51,936 nucleotides of DNA from Acinetobacter sp. ANC 4862 (GCF_004336635.1 NZ_SJXH01000024.1:1-51936), one strand, 5' to 3'; positions 17,304 through 26,235 are shown, numbered from the stretch's first letter. Notes: generated by a model from the letters alone, not told the origin. Numbers and translations: made by a program.

Positions 17304-18221
17304 ATGAATCTTGTGCAATACTCTTTCATTGGTCTGCTTGCGTTTAGTCTGGTTGGCTGTGATAAAACCACCAAAACCTCCCCACAAACAACAACCATAA
17401 AAGCACGTGAACCAGTAGTTGCGATTGCTCTAGGGGGTGGTGGAGCCAAAGGTTTTGCCCATATCGGGGTATTGAAAGTTTTAGAATCACATGGCATTAA
17501 ACCGAAAATTGTCACAGGCACCAGTGCCGGGAGCTTTGTTGGCAGTATTTATGCCAGTGGTAAAACCCCTTACCAACTTCAGCAAATTGCACTGACCCTT
17601 AAAGAATCTGACATTCGTGATTTAACCTTAAACAGTCAAGGCGTGGTGCAAGGTCAAAAATTGCAGAACTATGTCAACAAGCACATTGCCAACAAACCGA
17701 TTGAACAATTTCCGATTCGTTTCGCTGCTGTTGCAACACGCCTCGACACCGGTCGTAAAGCTGAGTTTATTAAAGGCAATGCAGGTCAGGCGGTTCGTGC
17801 CTCATGCAGTATTCCGAATGTCTTTGTACCTGCAACGATTGGTGGGAAACAATATGTCGATGGCGGTTTAGTCAGTCCGATTCCAGTGAAAACAGCCAAG
17901 GATATGGGCGCAGATATTGTTATTGCAGTGGATATTTCTGCACGCCCAGTCGGCGGTAAACCCCTGAACATGTGGGGCTTGCTCGATCAAACCATTAATA
18001 TTATGGGACAGCAAAGTATTAATGAAGAACTCAGTCAAGCCACTGTAGTAATTCAGCCTAAAGTGGGACATTTAGGCACGCTGGATTTAAAAGCCAGTAA
18101 TCAGTCGATTCTGGAAGGTGAAAAAGCCACCCAACTGAAAATCATCGCGATTGACAAAGCCATTACCGATTTTAAAAAGTCTCCAGCCGCGTTCAAAGCT
18201 GCACCAAAAGCCAAAATTTAA
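17304..18221 (+). CDS. Patatin-like phospholipase, lipoprotein (RssA-like)
   Basis: Serine hydrolase of 305 residues with a patatin fold. The lipobox LVGC puts the lipidated Cys at position 19, so it is probably a membrane-anchored periplasmic lipoprotein. The oxyanion loop is GGGGAKG at 44-50, the nucleophile is Ser74 in GTSAGS, and the catalytic Asp186 is in VDGGLVSPIP. The catalytic dyad is complete. The natural lipid substrate is unknown. The C-terminus ends with an Ala/Lys-rich tail. It follows the PlsC-like gene by 63 bases on the same strand, so the two may act together on phospholipid turnover. Confidence 0.87.
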   Translation: MNLVQYSFIGLLAFSLVGCDKTTKTSPQTTTIKAREPVVAIALGGGGAKGFAHIGVLKVLESHGIKPKIVTGTSAGSFVGSIYASGKTPYQLQQIALTLKESDIRDLTLNSQGVVQGQKLQNYVNKHIANKPIEQFPIRFAAVATRLDTGRKAEFIKGNAGQAVRASCSIPNVFVPATIGGKQYVDGGLVSPIPVKTAKDMGADIVIAVDISARPVGGKPLNMWGLLDQTINIMGQQSINEELSQATVVIQPKVGHLGTLDLKASNQSILEGEKATQLKIIAIDKAITDFKKSPAAFKAAPKAKI

Positions 18222-18262
18222 AAAAGATGCTTTTTTAATATTCAAAGACTTACTCATCTGCT

Positions 18263-18298
18263 AAATTGATATAGACACTTGGTGATCTATATCAATTT
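18263..18298. promoter_or_regulatory. 13-bp perfect inverted repeat before nfeD
   Basis: AAATTGATATAGA and TCTATATCAATTT are exact complements separated by 10 bases, ending 21 bases before the nfeD-like start. As RNA it is an AT-rich hairpin without a proper T-run, so it is a weak terminator at best. As DNA it could be an operator. Function undecided. Confidence 0.6.
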
Positions 18299-18319
18299 TA
18301 ACAATACACGAGTAGATGT

Positions 18320-18793
18320 ATGGAATTTGCTTTCGAACCTTGGCATTGGTTTGTATTGGGTATTTTGCTCATTCTTTCTGAATTGGTAATCCCCGCTTTT
18401 GCTGCACTATGGTTTGGTCTCGCAGCCATCATGGTGGGGGTTTTACTGTGGATGTTCCCGATGATGGGCTTCACCACTCAAATCGTCACCTGGATTATTT
18501 TATCCATACTGTGCACATTACTTTGGTTTAAATTTATTAAACCGCTTTCAATCGATAAAACTAAAGCCGGTTTATCTCGTGAGGCGACTATTGGTCAGGT
18601 CGGTATGGTCATTCAAACCCATATGCAACATGACCTGATTACAGTCCGTTTCCCCATGCCGGTTTTGGGCTCTGATGAATGGAACTGCCGTACCTTAGCA
18701 CCAGTTCAGGTGGGCGATCGGGTTCGCGTGGTCGATATTCTAGGCAATGATCTCGTGGTCAAGCCACACCATTCACATCATGAAAATATATAA
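18320..18793 (+). CDS. NfeD-family membrane protein
   Basis: Inner-membrane protein of 157 residues. Two or three hydrophobic segments span about residues 9-75 and are followed by a small OB-fold domain (IGQVGMVIQ ... VQVGDRVRVVDILGNDLVVKP), the NfeD/YbbK architecture. In the family, NfeD proteins partner with SPFH proteins encoded next door, probably organising membrane microdomains or assisting quality control. The SPFH gene follows after 14 bases, so they form an operon. A His-rich end (HHSHH) is seen. Confidence 0.87.
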   Translation: MEFAFEPWHWFVLGILLILSELVIPAFAALWFGLAAIMVGVLLWMFPMMGFTTQIVTWIILSILCTLLWFKFIKPLSIDKTKAGLSREATIGQVGMVIQTHMQHDLITVRFPMPVLGSDEWNCRTLAPVQVGDRVRVVDILGNDLVVKPHHSHHENI

Positions 18794-18807
18794 AGTGAGG
18801 AAATAAC

Positions 18808-19662
18808 ATGTCTGGTGGATCTATTATTGTTTTAGCCCTCCTGGTTTTTGCAGGTGTCACCATTTTTAAAGGGGTGCGCATTGTTCCCCAAGGGTATAAA
18901 TGGATTGTACAACGTCTGGGTAAATACCATACCACGCTAACACCGGGTCTGAATTTTGTGATTCCTTATGTCGATGAAGTTGCGTATAAAGTCACCACCA
19001 AAGACATCGTGATGGATATTCCTTCTCAGGAAGTGATTACCCGTGATAATGCGGTTTTACTGATGAATGCCATGGCGTATATCAATATCACCACCCCGGA
19101 AAAAGCGGTGTATGGTATTGAAAACTATACTTGGGCGATTCAAAACCTGGTACAGACTTCACTGCGTTCAATTGTCGGCGAAATGGATCTGGATGATGCT
19201 TTGTCTTCACGGGATCACATTAAGGCCAAACTTAAAGCGGCCATTTCTGATGATATTTCTGATTGGGGTATTACCCTAAAGACTGTTGAAATTCAAGATA
19301 TTCAACCTTCAGCCACCATGCAATCCGCAATGGAAGCGCAAGCAGCGGCTGAACGTCAGCGCCGTGCCACCGTAACCAAGGCCGATGGTGAAAAACAGGC
19401 CGCTATTTTAGAAGCAGATGGCCGCCTGGAAGCTTCGCGTCGTGATGCTGAAGCGCAAGTGGTCTTGGCTGAATCATCACAACGTGCTATTGAAATGATT
19501 ACTTCTGCGGTCGGTGATAAAGAAATTCCTGTCGCCTACTTGCTCGGTGAACAGTATGTTAAAGCCATGCAAGATATGGCGAAATCGAATAATGCCAAAA
19601 CAGTTGTGTTACCTGCAGATATCATGAATACCATTCGTGGCGTGATGGGTCGTAATCCATAA
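18808..19662 (+). CDS. SPFH/band-7 (stomatin-like, QmcA-type) membrane protein
   Basis: 284-residue SPFH-domain protein, QmcA/slipin type. One N-terminal membrane segment (residues 5-21) is followed by the band-7 domain beginning VRIVPQGYKWIVQRLGKYHTTLTPGLNFVIPYVD. A long Ala/Glu/Arg-rich coiled coil (EAQAAAERQRRA ... LEASRRDAEAQVVL) supports oligomer cage formation. It partners with the upstream NfeD protein in the standard two-gene unit. The preceding GTGAGGAAATAAC gives a good ribosome site. It is not HflK/HflC, since those come as a pair beside hflX. Confidence 0.9.
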   Translation: MSGGSIIVLALLVFAGVTIFKGVRIVPQGYKWIVQRLGKYHTTLTPGLNFVIPYVDEVAYKVTTKDIVMDIPSQEVITRDNAVLLMNAMAYINITTPEKAVYGIENYTWAIQNLVQTSLRSIVGEMDLDDALSSRDHIKAKLKAAISDDISDWGITLKTVEIQDIQPSATMQSAMEAQAAAERQRRATVTKADGEKQAAILEADGRLEASRRDAEAQVVLAESSQRAIEMITSAVGDKEIPVAYLLGEQYVKAMQDMAKSNNAKTVVLPADIMNTIRGVMGRNP

Positions 19663-19681
19663 ACGACCGCATTTTTTCTAT

Positions 19682-19711
19682 AAAATAGACAGCATTCGCT
19701 GTCTATTTTTA
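19682..19711 (+). terminator. Rho-independent terminator after the SPFH gene
   Basis: AAATAGACAGC-ATTC-GCTGTCTATTT gives an 11-bp stem and a T-run. Confidence 0.92.
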
Positions 19712-19842
19712 TTTCGGTTGCGAAAAACTCTGCAATCATTGTGAAATTATGATTAAATTTCGCGTTATTTTTTGAAATTATTTGTGCTTCTTTTTATAAG
19801 CCTTTGTTTCGATCTACTGTCCACCTTGTAAATGGATACCGT

Positions 19843-21333
19843 ATGAGCTCCCTGAATCCGACCTTAATTACCTTTCTTTTTTATATTGTCGCCATGATCG
19901 TGATTGGCCTCATGGCTTATCGCGCGACAGCCAACTTCTCTGATTATATTTTGGGGGGTCGTCGTTTAGGTAGTTTCGTAACGGCGCTCTCTGCGGGTGC
20001 TTCAGATATGAGTGGTTGGTTGCTGATGGGACTTCCAGGCGCAATTTATCTTTCAGGTTTGTCTGAAATGTGGATTGCGATTGGCCTGATTATTGGCGCA
20101 TGGCTGAACTGGCGACTGGTTGCCGGACGTCTTCGTGTTCACACCGAAGTGCAACATAATGCCCTAACCTTGCCAGACTACTTCTCCAACCGTTTTAACG
20201 ATCAAAAGAAAATTCTGCGTATTGCTTCTGCTTTCATCATTTTGATTTTCTTTGCTATTTACTGTGCTTCAGGCATGGTGGCTGGCGCACGTCTGTTTGA
20301 AAGCATGTTTGACATGTCCTATAGCACAGCGCTTTGGGTCAGTGCGATTGCCACCATCAGTTATGTATTTATTGGTGGTTTCTTGGCGGTCAGCTGGACT
20401 GATACCATTCAGGCCGGCCTGATGATTTTTGCCTTGTTGCTGACTCCTGTGGTTGCCATATTAAGCTTTGCCGATATGAATCAAGTGACTTTGGCGCTTG
20501 AAGCTGCTCGCCCACAGGCAACTGATGTGATTGGCAATTTAAGCTTTGTCGCGATTATTTCATTACTGGCTTGGGGCTTGGGTTACTTTGGTCAGCCGCA
20601 TATTCTTGTGCGTTTTATGGCTGCCGATTCAGTCACCTCCATTCCCAATGCACGTCGTATTGGCATGACCTGGATGATCCTGTGCTTAGGCGGTGCAGTT
20701 GCTGCCGGTTTCTTTGGTATTGCCTACTTCCAGCAACACCCTGAACTTGCTGGTGCAGTGAACGCCAATCCAGAAACCGTGTTTATGGAACTGACCAAAA
20801 TTCTGTTTAATCCATGGATTGCAGGGATTGTGTTGGCTGCCATTTTAGCCGCGGTGATGAGTACCTTAAGCTGCCAGTTACTGGTTTGCTCAAGTACCTT
20901 AACCGAAGACTTTTACAAATCATTCTTGCGCAAAAATGCAACGCAAACAGAACTGGTGTGGATTGGCCGTTTAATGGTACTCCTGATTGCCCTGCTTGCA
21001 ATCTGGATGGCTGGAAATCCTGAATCTAAAGTCCTCGGCTTGGTGGCGTATGCTTGGGCTGGCTTCGGTGCGGCTTTTGGTCCACTGATCATTCTTTCAT
21101 TGTTCTGGCGTCGTATGACGCTAAATGGCGCACTTGCTGGCATGTTGATTGGTGCGGTTGTGGTGATTCTCTGGAAAAACATGTTCAGTGCTACCGGGCT
21201 TTATGAAATTATTCCAGGCTTTATTTGCTCACTGATTGCGATTGTTGTGGTCAGCTTAATGGGTAAAGCACCAACGGAAGAAATCACTACACGTTTCGAT
21301 GAAGGTGATCGTTTATATCAAGACTCTAAATAA
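19843..21333 (+). CDS. putP: Sodium/proline symporter PutP
   Basis: Sodium:solute symporter of about 496 residues (E. coli PutP has 502) with about thirteen membrane segments. Family signatures include TALSAGASDMSGWLLMG in helix 2 (the Na+ and proline site), ASGMVAGARLF, SWTDTIQAG and LAAVMSTLSCQLLVCSSTLTEDFYK. It imports proline using the sodium gradient. I chose the ATG at 19843 (MSSLNPTL) because the upstream start adds a non-family segment. No putA is adjacent. The terminator region just downstream has been entered by an IS. Confidence 0.92.
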   Translation: MSSLNPTLITFLFYIVAMIVIGLMAYRATANFSDYILGGRRLGSFVTALSAGASDMSGWLLMGLPGAIYLSGLSEMWIAIGLIIGAWLNWRLVAGRLRVHTEVQHNALTLPDYFSNRFNDQKKILRIASAFIILIFFAIYCASGMVAGARLFESMFDMSYSTALWVSAIATISYVFIGGFLAVSWTDTIQAGLMIFALLLTPVVAILSFADMNQVTLALEAARPQATDVIGNLSFVAIISLLAWGLGYFGQPHILVRFMAADSVTSIPNARRIGMTWMILCLGGAVAAGFFGIAYFQQHPELAGAVNANPETVFMELTKILFNPWIAGIVLAAILAAVMSTLSCQLLVCSSTLTEDFYKSFLRKNATQTELVWIGRLMVLLIALLAIWMAGNPESKVLGLVAYAWAGFGAAFGPLIILSLFWRRMTLNGALAGMLIGAVVVILWKNMFSATGLYEIIPGFICSLIAIVVVSLMGKAPTEEITTRFDEGDRLYQDSK

Positions 21334-21425
21334 TCTTTAGCGCATAAAAAAGAGGACATCATGTCCACTGCTGTCCCATAGTTTGATTTAAATAAAAAAC
21401 CTGAGTCCAAATCGTTAAAATATGA

Positions 21426-22595
21426 GTGCAAACAAACACTTTAACGACCAGGATTCAGGTTTTGTCACATCAGAATACCGTATTTCATCAGCTTATTAAA
21501 CCCGTCGTGCGACAGGATTTTGAGCAACTTGCTAAAGTACACCATGTTGGACAGAAATTTAGAGCGGCTTCAAGATGGGATCAGTTTATTGCCATCTTGA
21601 TGTCTCAACTTTCCTGCAGGCAAAGTCTGAGAGATATTCAATCCAATCTGGAGTGCCAACAGGAAAAACTGAGTCATTTCGGAGCAAAGTCTATTCCCCG
21701 AAGTACACTGGCACGAATCAATGAGCAGCAGCCCGCTGCCTTGTACCAACAGCTCTTTCACAAGTTGCTTAAATACTATGAACACTCAAAAGTAGCCCAT
21801 AAATTTCGCTTTAAGAATCCATTATATTCCCTGGATGCCAGTCATATTGACCTGTCGCTTTCCTTATGTGAATGGGCCAAAGTTCACGACTCAAAAGCCA
21901 GCATGAAACTCAGCATAGGATTGAATCACAGCAATGATATTCCTGAGTTTATTGCAGTTGAAAATGGTAAAGAAAATGACATGTTACAAGGCCGAAAATT
22001 CCAGTTTCCCGCTGGCAGCATTGTGGTCTTTGATAAAGGCTATGTCGATTATCAATGGTATGCGAATCTAAGCGCTCAAAACGTTAGCTTTGTGACACGT
22101 TTTAGACCTAAATCGGTGTATCAGGTGATCCAGCAACATCCCGTGCTTGAATCCAAAGGCATTCTAAAAGATGAAACCATTCAGCTAAATAGCGCACATG
22201 CCCTAAAAAGAAAAGCCCCCGTATTAAGAAGAATTGAATATAGAGATCAGCAAAGTGGCAAGCACTTTAGCTTTCTCAGCAATAACTTTCATCTAGCTGC
22301 CTCTACCATTGCAGCGATTTACAAAGACCGCTGGAAAGTTGAATTGTTCTTTAAAGCGATTAAACAGAACCTGAAATTAAAAGCCTTTTTAGGCCGAAGC
22401 AAGAACGCCATTCAGACGCAAATCTGGATTGCGATGATCGCCTATTTACTGGTAAGTTTCGCTCAACATTTAGGGAAAAAAGGCTGGACAGTTCAGCGCT
22501 TACTCAGAATAATTCAAGTGAATTTATTTGAAATAAAAACCTTAAAAGCGTTATTTTCACCCGATAAAGTCCCCATCAAACAAGAGGAAGCTTAA
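21426..22595 (+). CDS. IS4-family transposase (DUF4372 N-terminal type)
   Basis: DDE transposase of 389 residues. An N-terminal DUF4372-like region is followed by the RNase-H-fold core with Asp137 (SLDASHID), Asp203 (VFDKGYVDY) and Glu306. The Glu lies in the IS4 signature Y-2-R-3-E-6-K (Tyr299, Arg302, Glu306, Lys313), which is perfectly spaced. All catalytic residues are present, so the enzyme is probably active. The start is GTG at 21426; the in-frame triplet just before it is TGA. The last codons lie in a 12-bp hairpin (CAAGAGGAAGCT / AGCTTCCTCTTG) that can end transcription inside the element. Confidence 0.95.
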   Translation: MQTNTLTTRIQVLSHQNTVFHQLIKPVVRQDFEQLAKVHHVGQKFRAASRWDQFIAILMSQLSCRQSLRDIQSNLECQQEKLSHFGAKSIPRSTLARINEQQPAALYQQLFHKLLKYYEHSKVAHKFRFKNPLYSLDASHIDLSLSLCEWAKVHDSKASMKLSIGLNHSNDIPEFIAVENGKENDMLQGRKFQFPAGSIVVFDKGYVDYQWYANLSAQNVSFVTRFRPKSVYQVIQQHPVLESKGILKDETIQLNSAHALKRKAPVLRRIEYRDQQSGKHFSFLSNNFHLAASTIAAIYKDRWKVELFFKAIKQNLKLKAFLGRSKNAIQTQIWIAMIAYLLVSFAQHLGKKGWTVQRLLRIIQVNLFEIKTLKALFSPDKVPIKQEEA

Positions 22596-22612
22596 ATGAG
22601 CTTCCTCTTGTA
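22582..22612 (+). terminator. Hairpin at the 3' end of the IS transposase gene
   Basis: CAAGAGGAAGCT and AGCTTCCTCTTG pair over 12 bp around the stop codon. The related element at the right window edge has the equivalent palindrome, so the structure is conserved. Confidence 0.75.
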
Positions 22613-22668
22613 AAAATTGTGGGACAGCAGTGGTCTAAGACTCCTTTTTTTATTGCTTGGATTAGGGG

Positions 22669-23841
22669 TTAAAGTGAACGTGAAATTAGCTCTTTCATAA
22701 TTTCATTGGTGCCTGCATAGATCCGATTGGCACGGTTATCGATATAGGCACGTGCAATTGGGTATTCCATCATGTAGCCATAACCACCATGCAGTTGCAG
22801 GCATTCATCGACCACTTTAGAGAACATCTCTGAAATTTTGTACTTCGCGGCAGCTGCTGCATCAATTCCAAGTTTTTCTTCAAGCTGTAATTGCATGCAG
22901 CGGTCTAGATAAGCACGACAAAAATCTATTTCGGTACGCAATTCAGCCAGTTTGAAACGGGTATTTTGAAAAGCGCTGATCGGTTTGCCAAAGGCTTGGC
23001 GCTGTTTGGTATATTGTACAGTATGGGCGAATGCAGCTTCTGCACCGGCTTGGCAGATAATGGCAACCAGCATGCGTTCCCAAGCCAGCTCTTTCATCAG
23101 CATCATAAAACCCATGCCTTGCATACCAAGCAAATTTTCTTTAGGTACCCGCACGTTATCGAAGAACAATTCACAGGTATCTTGTCCTTTCATTCCAATC
23201 TTGTTGAGAGGTTTTCCTTTGCTAAAACCTGCCCGATCTGCTTCAACAATGAGTAAGGATAAATTGGCTGAGCCTTTATCGCCACTACCAGTTTTGCAGA
23301 CCACAATGACCATATCGCATAAGTAGCCATTGGTGATAAAGATTTTTGAACCATTAATCACGTAATCGTCACCATCCAAAACTGCCGTGGTACGTACAGC
23401 TTGCAGGTCAGATCCTGTTCCAGGTTCGGTCATGGCAATGGCTGTAACGACTTCCCCGGTAGCCATTTTCGGTAACCATGTTAATTTCTGGTTTTCATTA
23501 CCGAAATTATTGAGGTAGTTGGCAACAATATCCGAGTGAAGAGAAAAGCCTGTGGATGAATCCATGGCGTAGGCCTGTTCCTCAATCAGAATCATGCTGT
23601 AAAGGCGATCTACCCCTGAACCGCCATATTGTTCAGGCATGGTGGCGCAGAGCAGTCCCATTGCACCGGCTTTATTCCATAAATCACGGTCGACATGCTG
23701 TTGCTGTTCATATCTTTCAATATTGGGAACCACTTCTTTTTCATAAAACTTGCGCACGGTTTCACGAAAGGCTTCATGCTCTGCTGTAAATAAATTGCGC
23801 GCTAACATATTGGCTATGGGGCGGATCGCAGCTGATTGCAT
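22669..23841 (-). CDS. Acyl-CoA dehydrogenase
   Basis: FAD-dependent acyl-CoA dehydrogenase of about 391 residues (first step of beta-oxidation or branched-chain acyl-CoA breakdown). Visible are the N-terminal helical domain, the FAD/substrate loop AMTEPGTGSDLQAVRTTA, GSKIFITNG, and LQLHGGYGYMMEYPIARAYID. The family ending YAGTNEIMKELISRSL closes it. Chain-length specificity cannot be read. The start is uncertain: in-frame ATGs lie at 23868, 23856 and 23841, none with a strong ribosome site. I chose 23841 (MQSAAIRP), which best fits family length. It is convergent with putP across the IS. Confidence 0.88.
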   Translation of the reverse strand: MQSAAIRPIANMLARNLFTAEHEAFRETVRKFYEKEVVPNIERYEQQQHVDRDLWNKAGAMGLLCATMPEQYGGSGVDRLYSMILIEEQAYAMDSSTGFSLHSDIVANYLNNFGNENQKLTWLPKMATGEVVTAIAMTEPGTGSDLQAVRTTAVLDGDDYVINGSKIFITNGYLCDMVIVVCKTGSGDKGSANLSLLIVEADRAGFSKGKPLNKIGMKGQDTCELFFDNVRVPKENLLGMQGMGFMMLMKELAWERMLVAIICQAGAEAAFAHTVQYTKQRQAFGKPISAFQNTRFKLAELRTEIDFCRAYLDRCMQLQLEEKLGIDAAAAAKYKISEMFSKVVDECLQLHGGYGYMMEYPIARAYIDNRANRIYAGTNEIMKELISRSL

Positions 23842-24028
23842 TTTTATTGTGTCCATTTTCAGAGTCATTATGGTATAGAAAGTAAAAGATCCATCAGCAA
23901 GCGACAATGTGCTGAATGCTCAAATATTTCGAGGAAATGATGAATTTGGTCAATTGCAGGAAATGGCTCGAAACATGCAGTACTGATAGGGTAAACTAGC
24001 AAAAATTTGTACACTATTGGGGAAGACT

Positions 24029-24286
24029 ATGAGTGAAGAAATGAGCTTGGAAGAACGCAAAGTAATTTACCGTGCCCGTCGTGGTTTAAAAGAAATTGAT
24101 GTGTACTTTGATCCCTATGTAAAGAATCATTATTTACAGGCCGATGCCGCTGAGAAAGAAACTTTTGCGGAATTGGTGGCGCAAGAAGATCCAGATTTGC
24201 TGGATTGGTTTATGGAAGTGTCTGAACCGCCACGTCCTGAAATGAAAGATCTGATTGTTAAGCTGAAACACTACGTACATGGTTAA
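24029..24286 (+). CDS. sdhE: FAD assembly factor SdhE (succinate dehydrogenase)
   Basis: Small cytoplasmic protein of 85 residues in the SdhE/YgfY family, which promotes covalent flavin attachment to SdhA. The defining RGxxE motif is present as Arg18-Gly19-x-x-Glu22 within RARRGLKEID. The acidic helix LVAQEDPDLLDWFME is also typical. The ATG at 24029 follows GGGGAAG at good spacing; a TTG extension at 24017 is unlikely. It overlaps the next gene by 8 bases, forming the conserved sdhE-ygfX pair. Confidence 0.92.
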   Translation: MSEEMSLEERKVIYRARRGLKEIDVYFDPYVKNHYLQADAAEKETFAELVAQEDPDLLDWFMEVSEPPRPEMKDLIVKLKHYVHG

Positions 24287-24665
24287 TCGATCTTTTCAAC
24301 TGAAACGCAGCCGCTTGGCCTTTGTGTTTCAGTTGATCATTTTTACACTGGTGATTGTACTTTTACAGCAACTCTTAGCGCCATGGCTATGGCTGTTGTG
24401 TGTTCTGCTGGGTGTGATGGCTTATGCCTATGGTTTAAAAGTACCGCAACCCATTTACTTTGAACATTTAGAAGCGCGAGAGTGGTCACTTTCAAGTGTC
24501 AAATCTGAACAGATTAAACGCGTTTCGATTAGTCATATTATTGATCATCAGCTTTATATTGTGGTTTATTTCCAGCATTTTCAGGAAAAACCGTTACTGA
24601 TTTGGATTGATCAACTGCCACTACAGCAGTGGAAGGCATTGAAGAAATTGGCGAAATTGATCTAA
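24279..24665 (+). CDS. YgfX/CptA-like membrane protein
   Basis: 128-residue inner-membrane protein with two closely spaced hydrophobic helices (about residues 13-52) and a soluble beta-rich tail ending WIDQLPLQQWKALKKLAKL. This layout and its overlap with sdhE match YgfX, reported as partner of SdhE and named CptA in a toxin-antitoxin proposal. Sequence similarity to the E. coli protein is weak, so the assignment rests mainly on architecture and context. Confidence 0.72.
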   Translation: MVNRSFQLKRSRLAFVFQLIIFTLVIVLLQQLLAPWLWLLCVLLGVMAYAYGLKVPQPIYFEHLEAREWSLSSVKSEQIKRVSISHIIDHQLYIVVYFQHFQEKPLLIWIDQLPLQQWKALKKLAKLI

Positions 24666-24854
24666 TTGTTAGACAGTTGTATATTTTAATTTCTTATTAA
24701 AATTTTAATAATCAATAATATAGATATTTAGAACTCATCTTTGTAAGACAGCTTTAATATAAAGTTGCGAAATATTCCAATTGTCAGACAATTTTTCCTG
24801 TTAATTATTTACGCTAAATGTACATTAAATTTACCAACAGCAAATGAGGATATC

Positions 24855-24968
24855 ATGATGGTGATTCCAACTTGGATGTTTCTGGTGGTAGCGATTGTTT
24901 TGGCAATTGTTATTGGACGACTAGGAACTGTGCTGAAGGATCGATTTGCACAACATGAAAGCCCTTAG
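24855..24968 (+). CDS. Small single-pass membrane protein
   Basis: A 37-residue frame starting ATGATGGTG at 24855, with GAGGA 5-9 bases upstream. One hydrophobic helix (WMFLVVAIVLAIVIG) is followed by a basic/acidic tail (RLGTVLKDRFAQHESP). The ribosome site, the hydrophobic profile and the strong terminator 17 bases downstream support a real gene. No family is recognised. Its role could be a regulator or subunit of a membrane complex, but nothing in the context decides. Confidence 0.6.
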   Translation: MMVIPTWMFLVVAIVLAIVIGRLGTVLKDRFAQHESP

Positions 24969-24984
24969 GCTTCGACCCCTTGAT

Positions 24985-25023
24985 AAGTAGCATGTGCCGA
25001 ACCGTCGCAATGCTACTTTTTTT
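24985..25023 (+). terminator. Rho-independent terminator after the small membrane protein
   Basis: AAGTAGCAT and ATGCTACTT form a 9-bp stem with a 16-base loop, followed by eight T. Confidence 0.85.
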
Positions 25024-25182
25024 TGCCCAAAAATTATAACTTCATTCAATCCAGTCAATTTTCCAAACTTTATTTCATGGCAAAGTAGCTGATCTGATTA
25101 GAGTAAATACTCTTTTATTCAGATTTCGCATCTGATATGTTTAGTTGCTATGGACATAAACACAATTATAGAGGACAGGAAA

Positions 25183-26235
25183 ATGTCGAGAGTCCAAAAA
25201 ATATGCCAAGGTATGGCAGTTGTTGCAATTGCAAGTTCTTTATTATCAGGTTGTTCTCAAGTGGTTAAAACAGGGGCAAATGTCGCACTGGGTTTTAGTG
25301 AGAAACACATTGTACCGCCTATTTTAGCGATGGATGATGCTGATATGGCGTGTAATTCGGGGAATGCGTTAACTCCAGCCATTATGTCAACCAAGGATAT
25401 GGGGGCAGATCCAACCCGTATTGCTGTTCTGTTATATGCTTCATCTGGAATTTGTGCTGAAAATCAGGCGCTTGAATCGGAATTGCGTTATTTACGTGCC
25501 TCGAAAGCGGGTCAAGTTTCAGAAGCGCAAGATGCCCGTATAGAACAAAAACGCTGGGCGGCGATTGCAGCACAGCGTCAATATGCAGGTTACCAGCTGC
25601 TTGAAAATCGTTGGGCAGCAAAATATAACAAGAAACTGGGCGAAGGCTGCCCGAAAATGAAGAATGATCTGGATCAAACCGTTTATTTGATGGGGATGAT
25701 TAGTGGTTTGCAAGCCATGACCAATGACATTAATTCTGGCGGTGCAATCAATGTGCCAAAAGATATTGCGGCAGTGGTCGAACGTGGCATGACATGTTTG
25801 GACAATGCCAAATTCTGGGGTGCACCCAATGCAGCCCGTGCTGTGATTTGGACACTATTGCCGGGTGCAGGTGATGGTAAACCTGATCCTTATCAAACCT
25901 TAAAAGAATCCGTGCAATTGGGTGAGCAAAAAGGGGTGCGTCTGTCACATGCCTTATATGCCGTTGCTGCGCAAGCCAGTGGTGATGATGCCAAAATTCG
26001 TGAGGCACTCAAAACCTTTGCCGCGTCACGTACAGAAGAAAAACCTGTGAATCCGCAGTTTAAGCTGGTCGATAGCATGTCGAAAAATATGGTACAGAGT
26101 ATTTCAGACCGTTATTGGACAGAACATACCGGTATTCGTACCAGCGATGAGGGGATGCAGCGCTTTTGGGATGATGAAGACAACACTGCAGAATTAGATG
26201 ATTTATTTAGCGAAGAGGTCACCGCTCAATCCTAA
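25183..26235 (+). CDS. TatT-like lipoprotein (TRAP-transporter-associated), putative
   Basis: Exported lipoprotein of about 350 residues. The signal peptide ends in LLSGC, placing the lipid Cys near residue 24. The mature part is almost wholly helical with TPR-like stretches. Patterns such as YLMGMISGLQAMTNDI and LSHALYAVAAQASGDDAKIREAL recall TatT, a TPR lipoprotein that partners TRAP transporters. A TRAP permease lies two genes downstream, which supports this. The start ATG at 25183 has AGAGGACAGG upstream. Identification is moderate, since I rely on fold pattern and context. Confidence 0.55.
   Translation: MSRVQKICQGMAVVAIASSLLSGCSQVVKTGANVALGFSEKHIVPPILAMDDADMACNSGNALTPAIMSTKDMGADPTRIAVLLYASSGICAENQALESELRYLRASKAGQVSEAQDARIEQKRWAAIAAQRQYAGYQLLENRWAAKYNKKLGEGCPKMKNDLDQTVYLMGMISGLQAMTNDINSGGAINVPKDIAAVVERGMTCLDNAKFWGAPNAARAVIWTLLPGAGDGKPDPYQTLKESVQLGEQKGVRLSHALYAVAAQASGDDAKIREALKTFAASRTEEKPVNPQFKLVDSMSKNMVQSISDRYWTEHTGIRTSDEGMQRFWDDEDNTAELDDLFSEEVTAQS

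Larger units (their letters stand above)
21366..22632 (+). mobile_element. Complete IS4-family insertion sequence
   Basis: Element of 1267 bases bounded by 13-bp perfect terminal inverted repeats (CACTGCTGTCCCA / TGGGACAGCAGTG). Comparison with the partial elements at both window edges fixes these ends, because flanking bases differ beyond them. It encodes one intact transposase. The only flanking direct repeat is GTC, too short to call a target duplication. It sits 32 bases after the putP stop, between putP and a converging acyl-CoA dehydrogenase gene, so no reading frame is broken. Confidence 0.93.

Noticed and set aside
21363..22635. GTC on both sides of the IS as a target-site duplication
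   Set aside because: Three bases can match by chance and are shorter than the duplications usual for IS4-family elements.
24279..24665. YgfX-like gene as the toxin of a toxin-antitoxin pair with SdhE
   Set aside because: SdhE is a flavinylation factor of housekeeping type; the toxin-antitoxin view is disputed and nothing here adds support.
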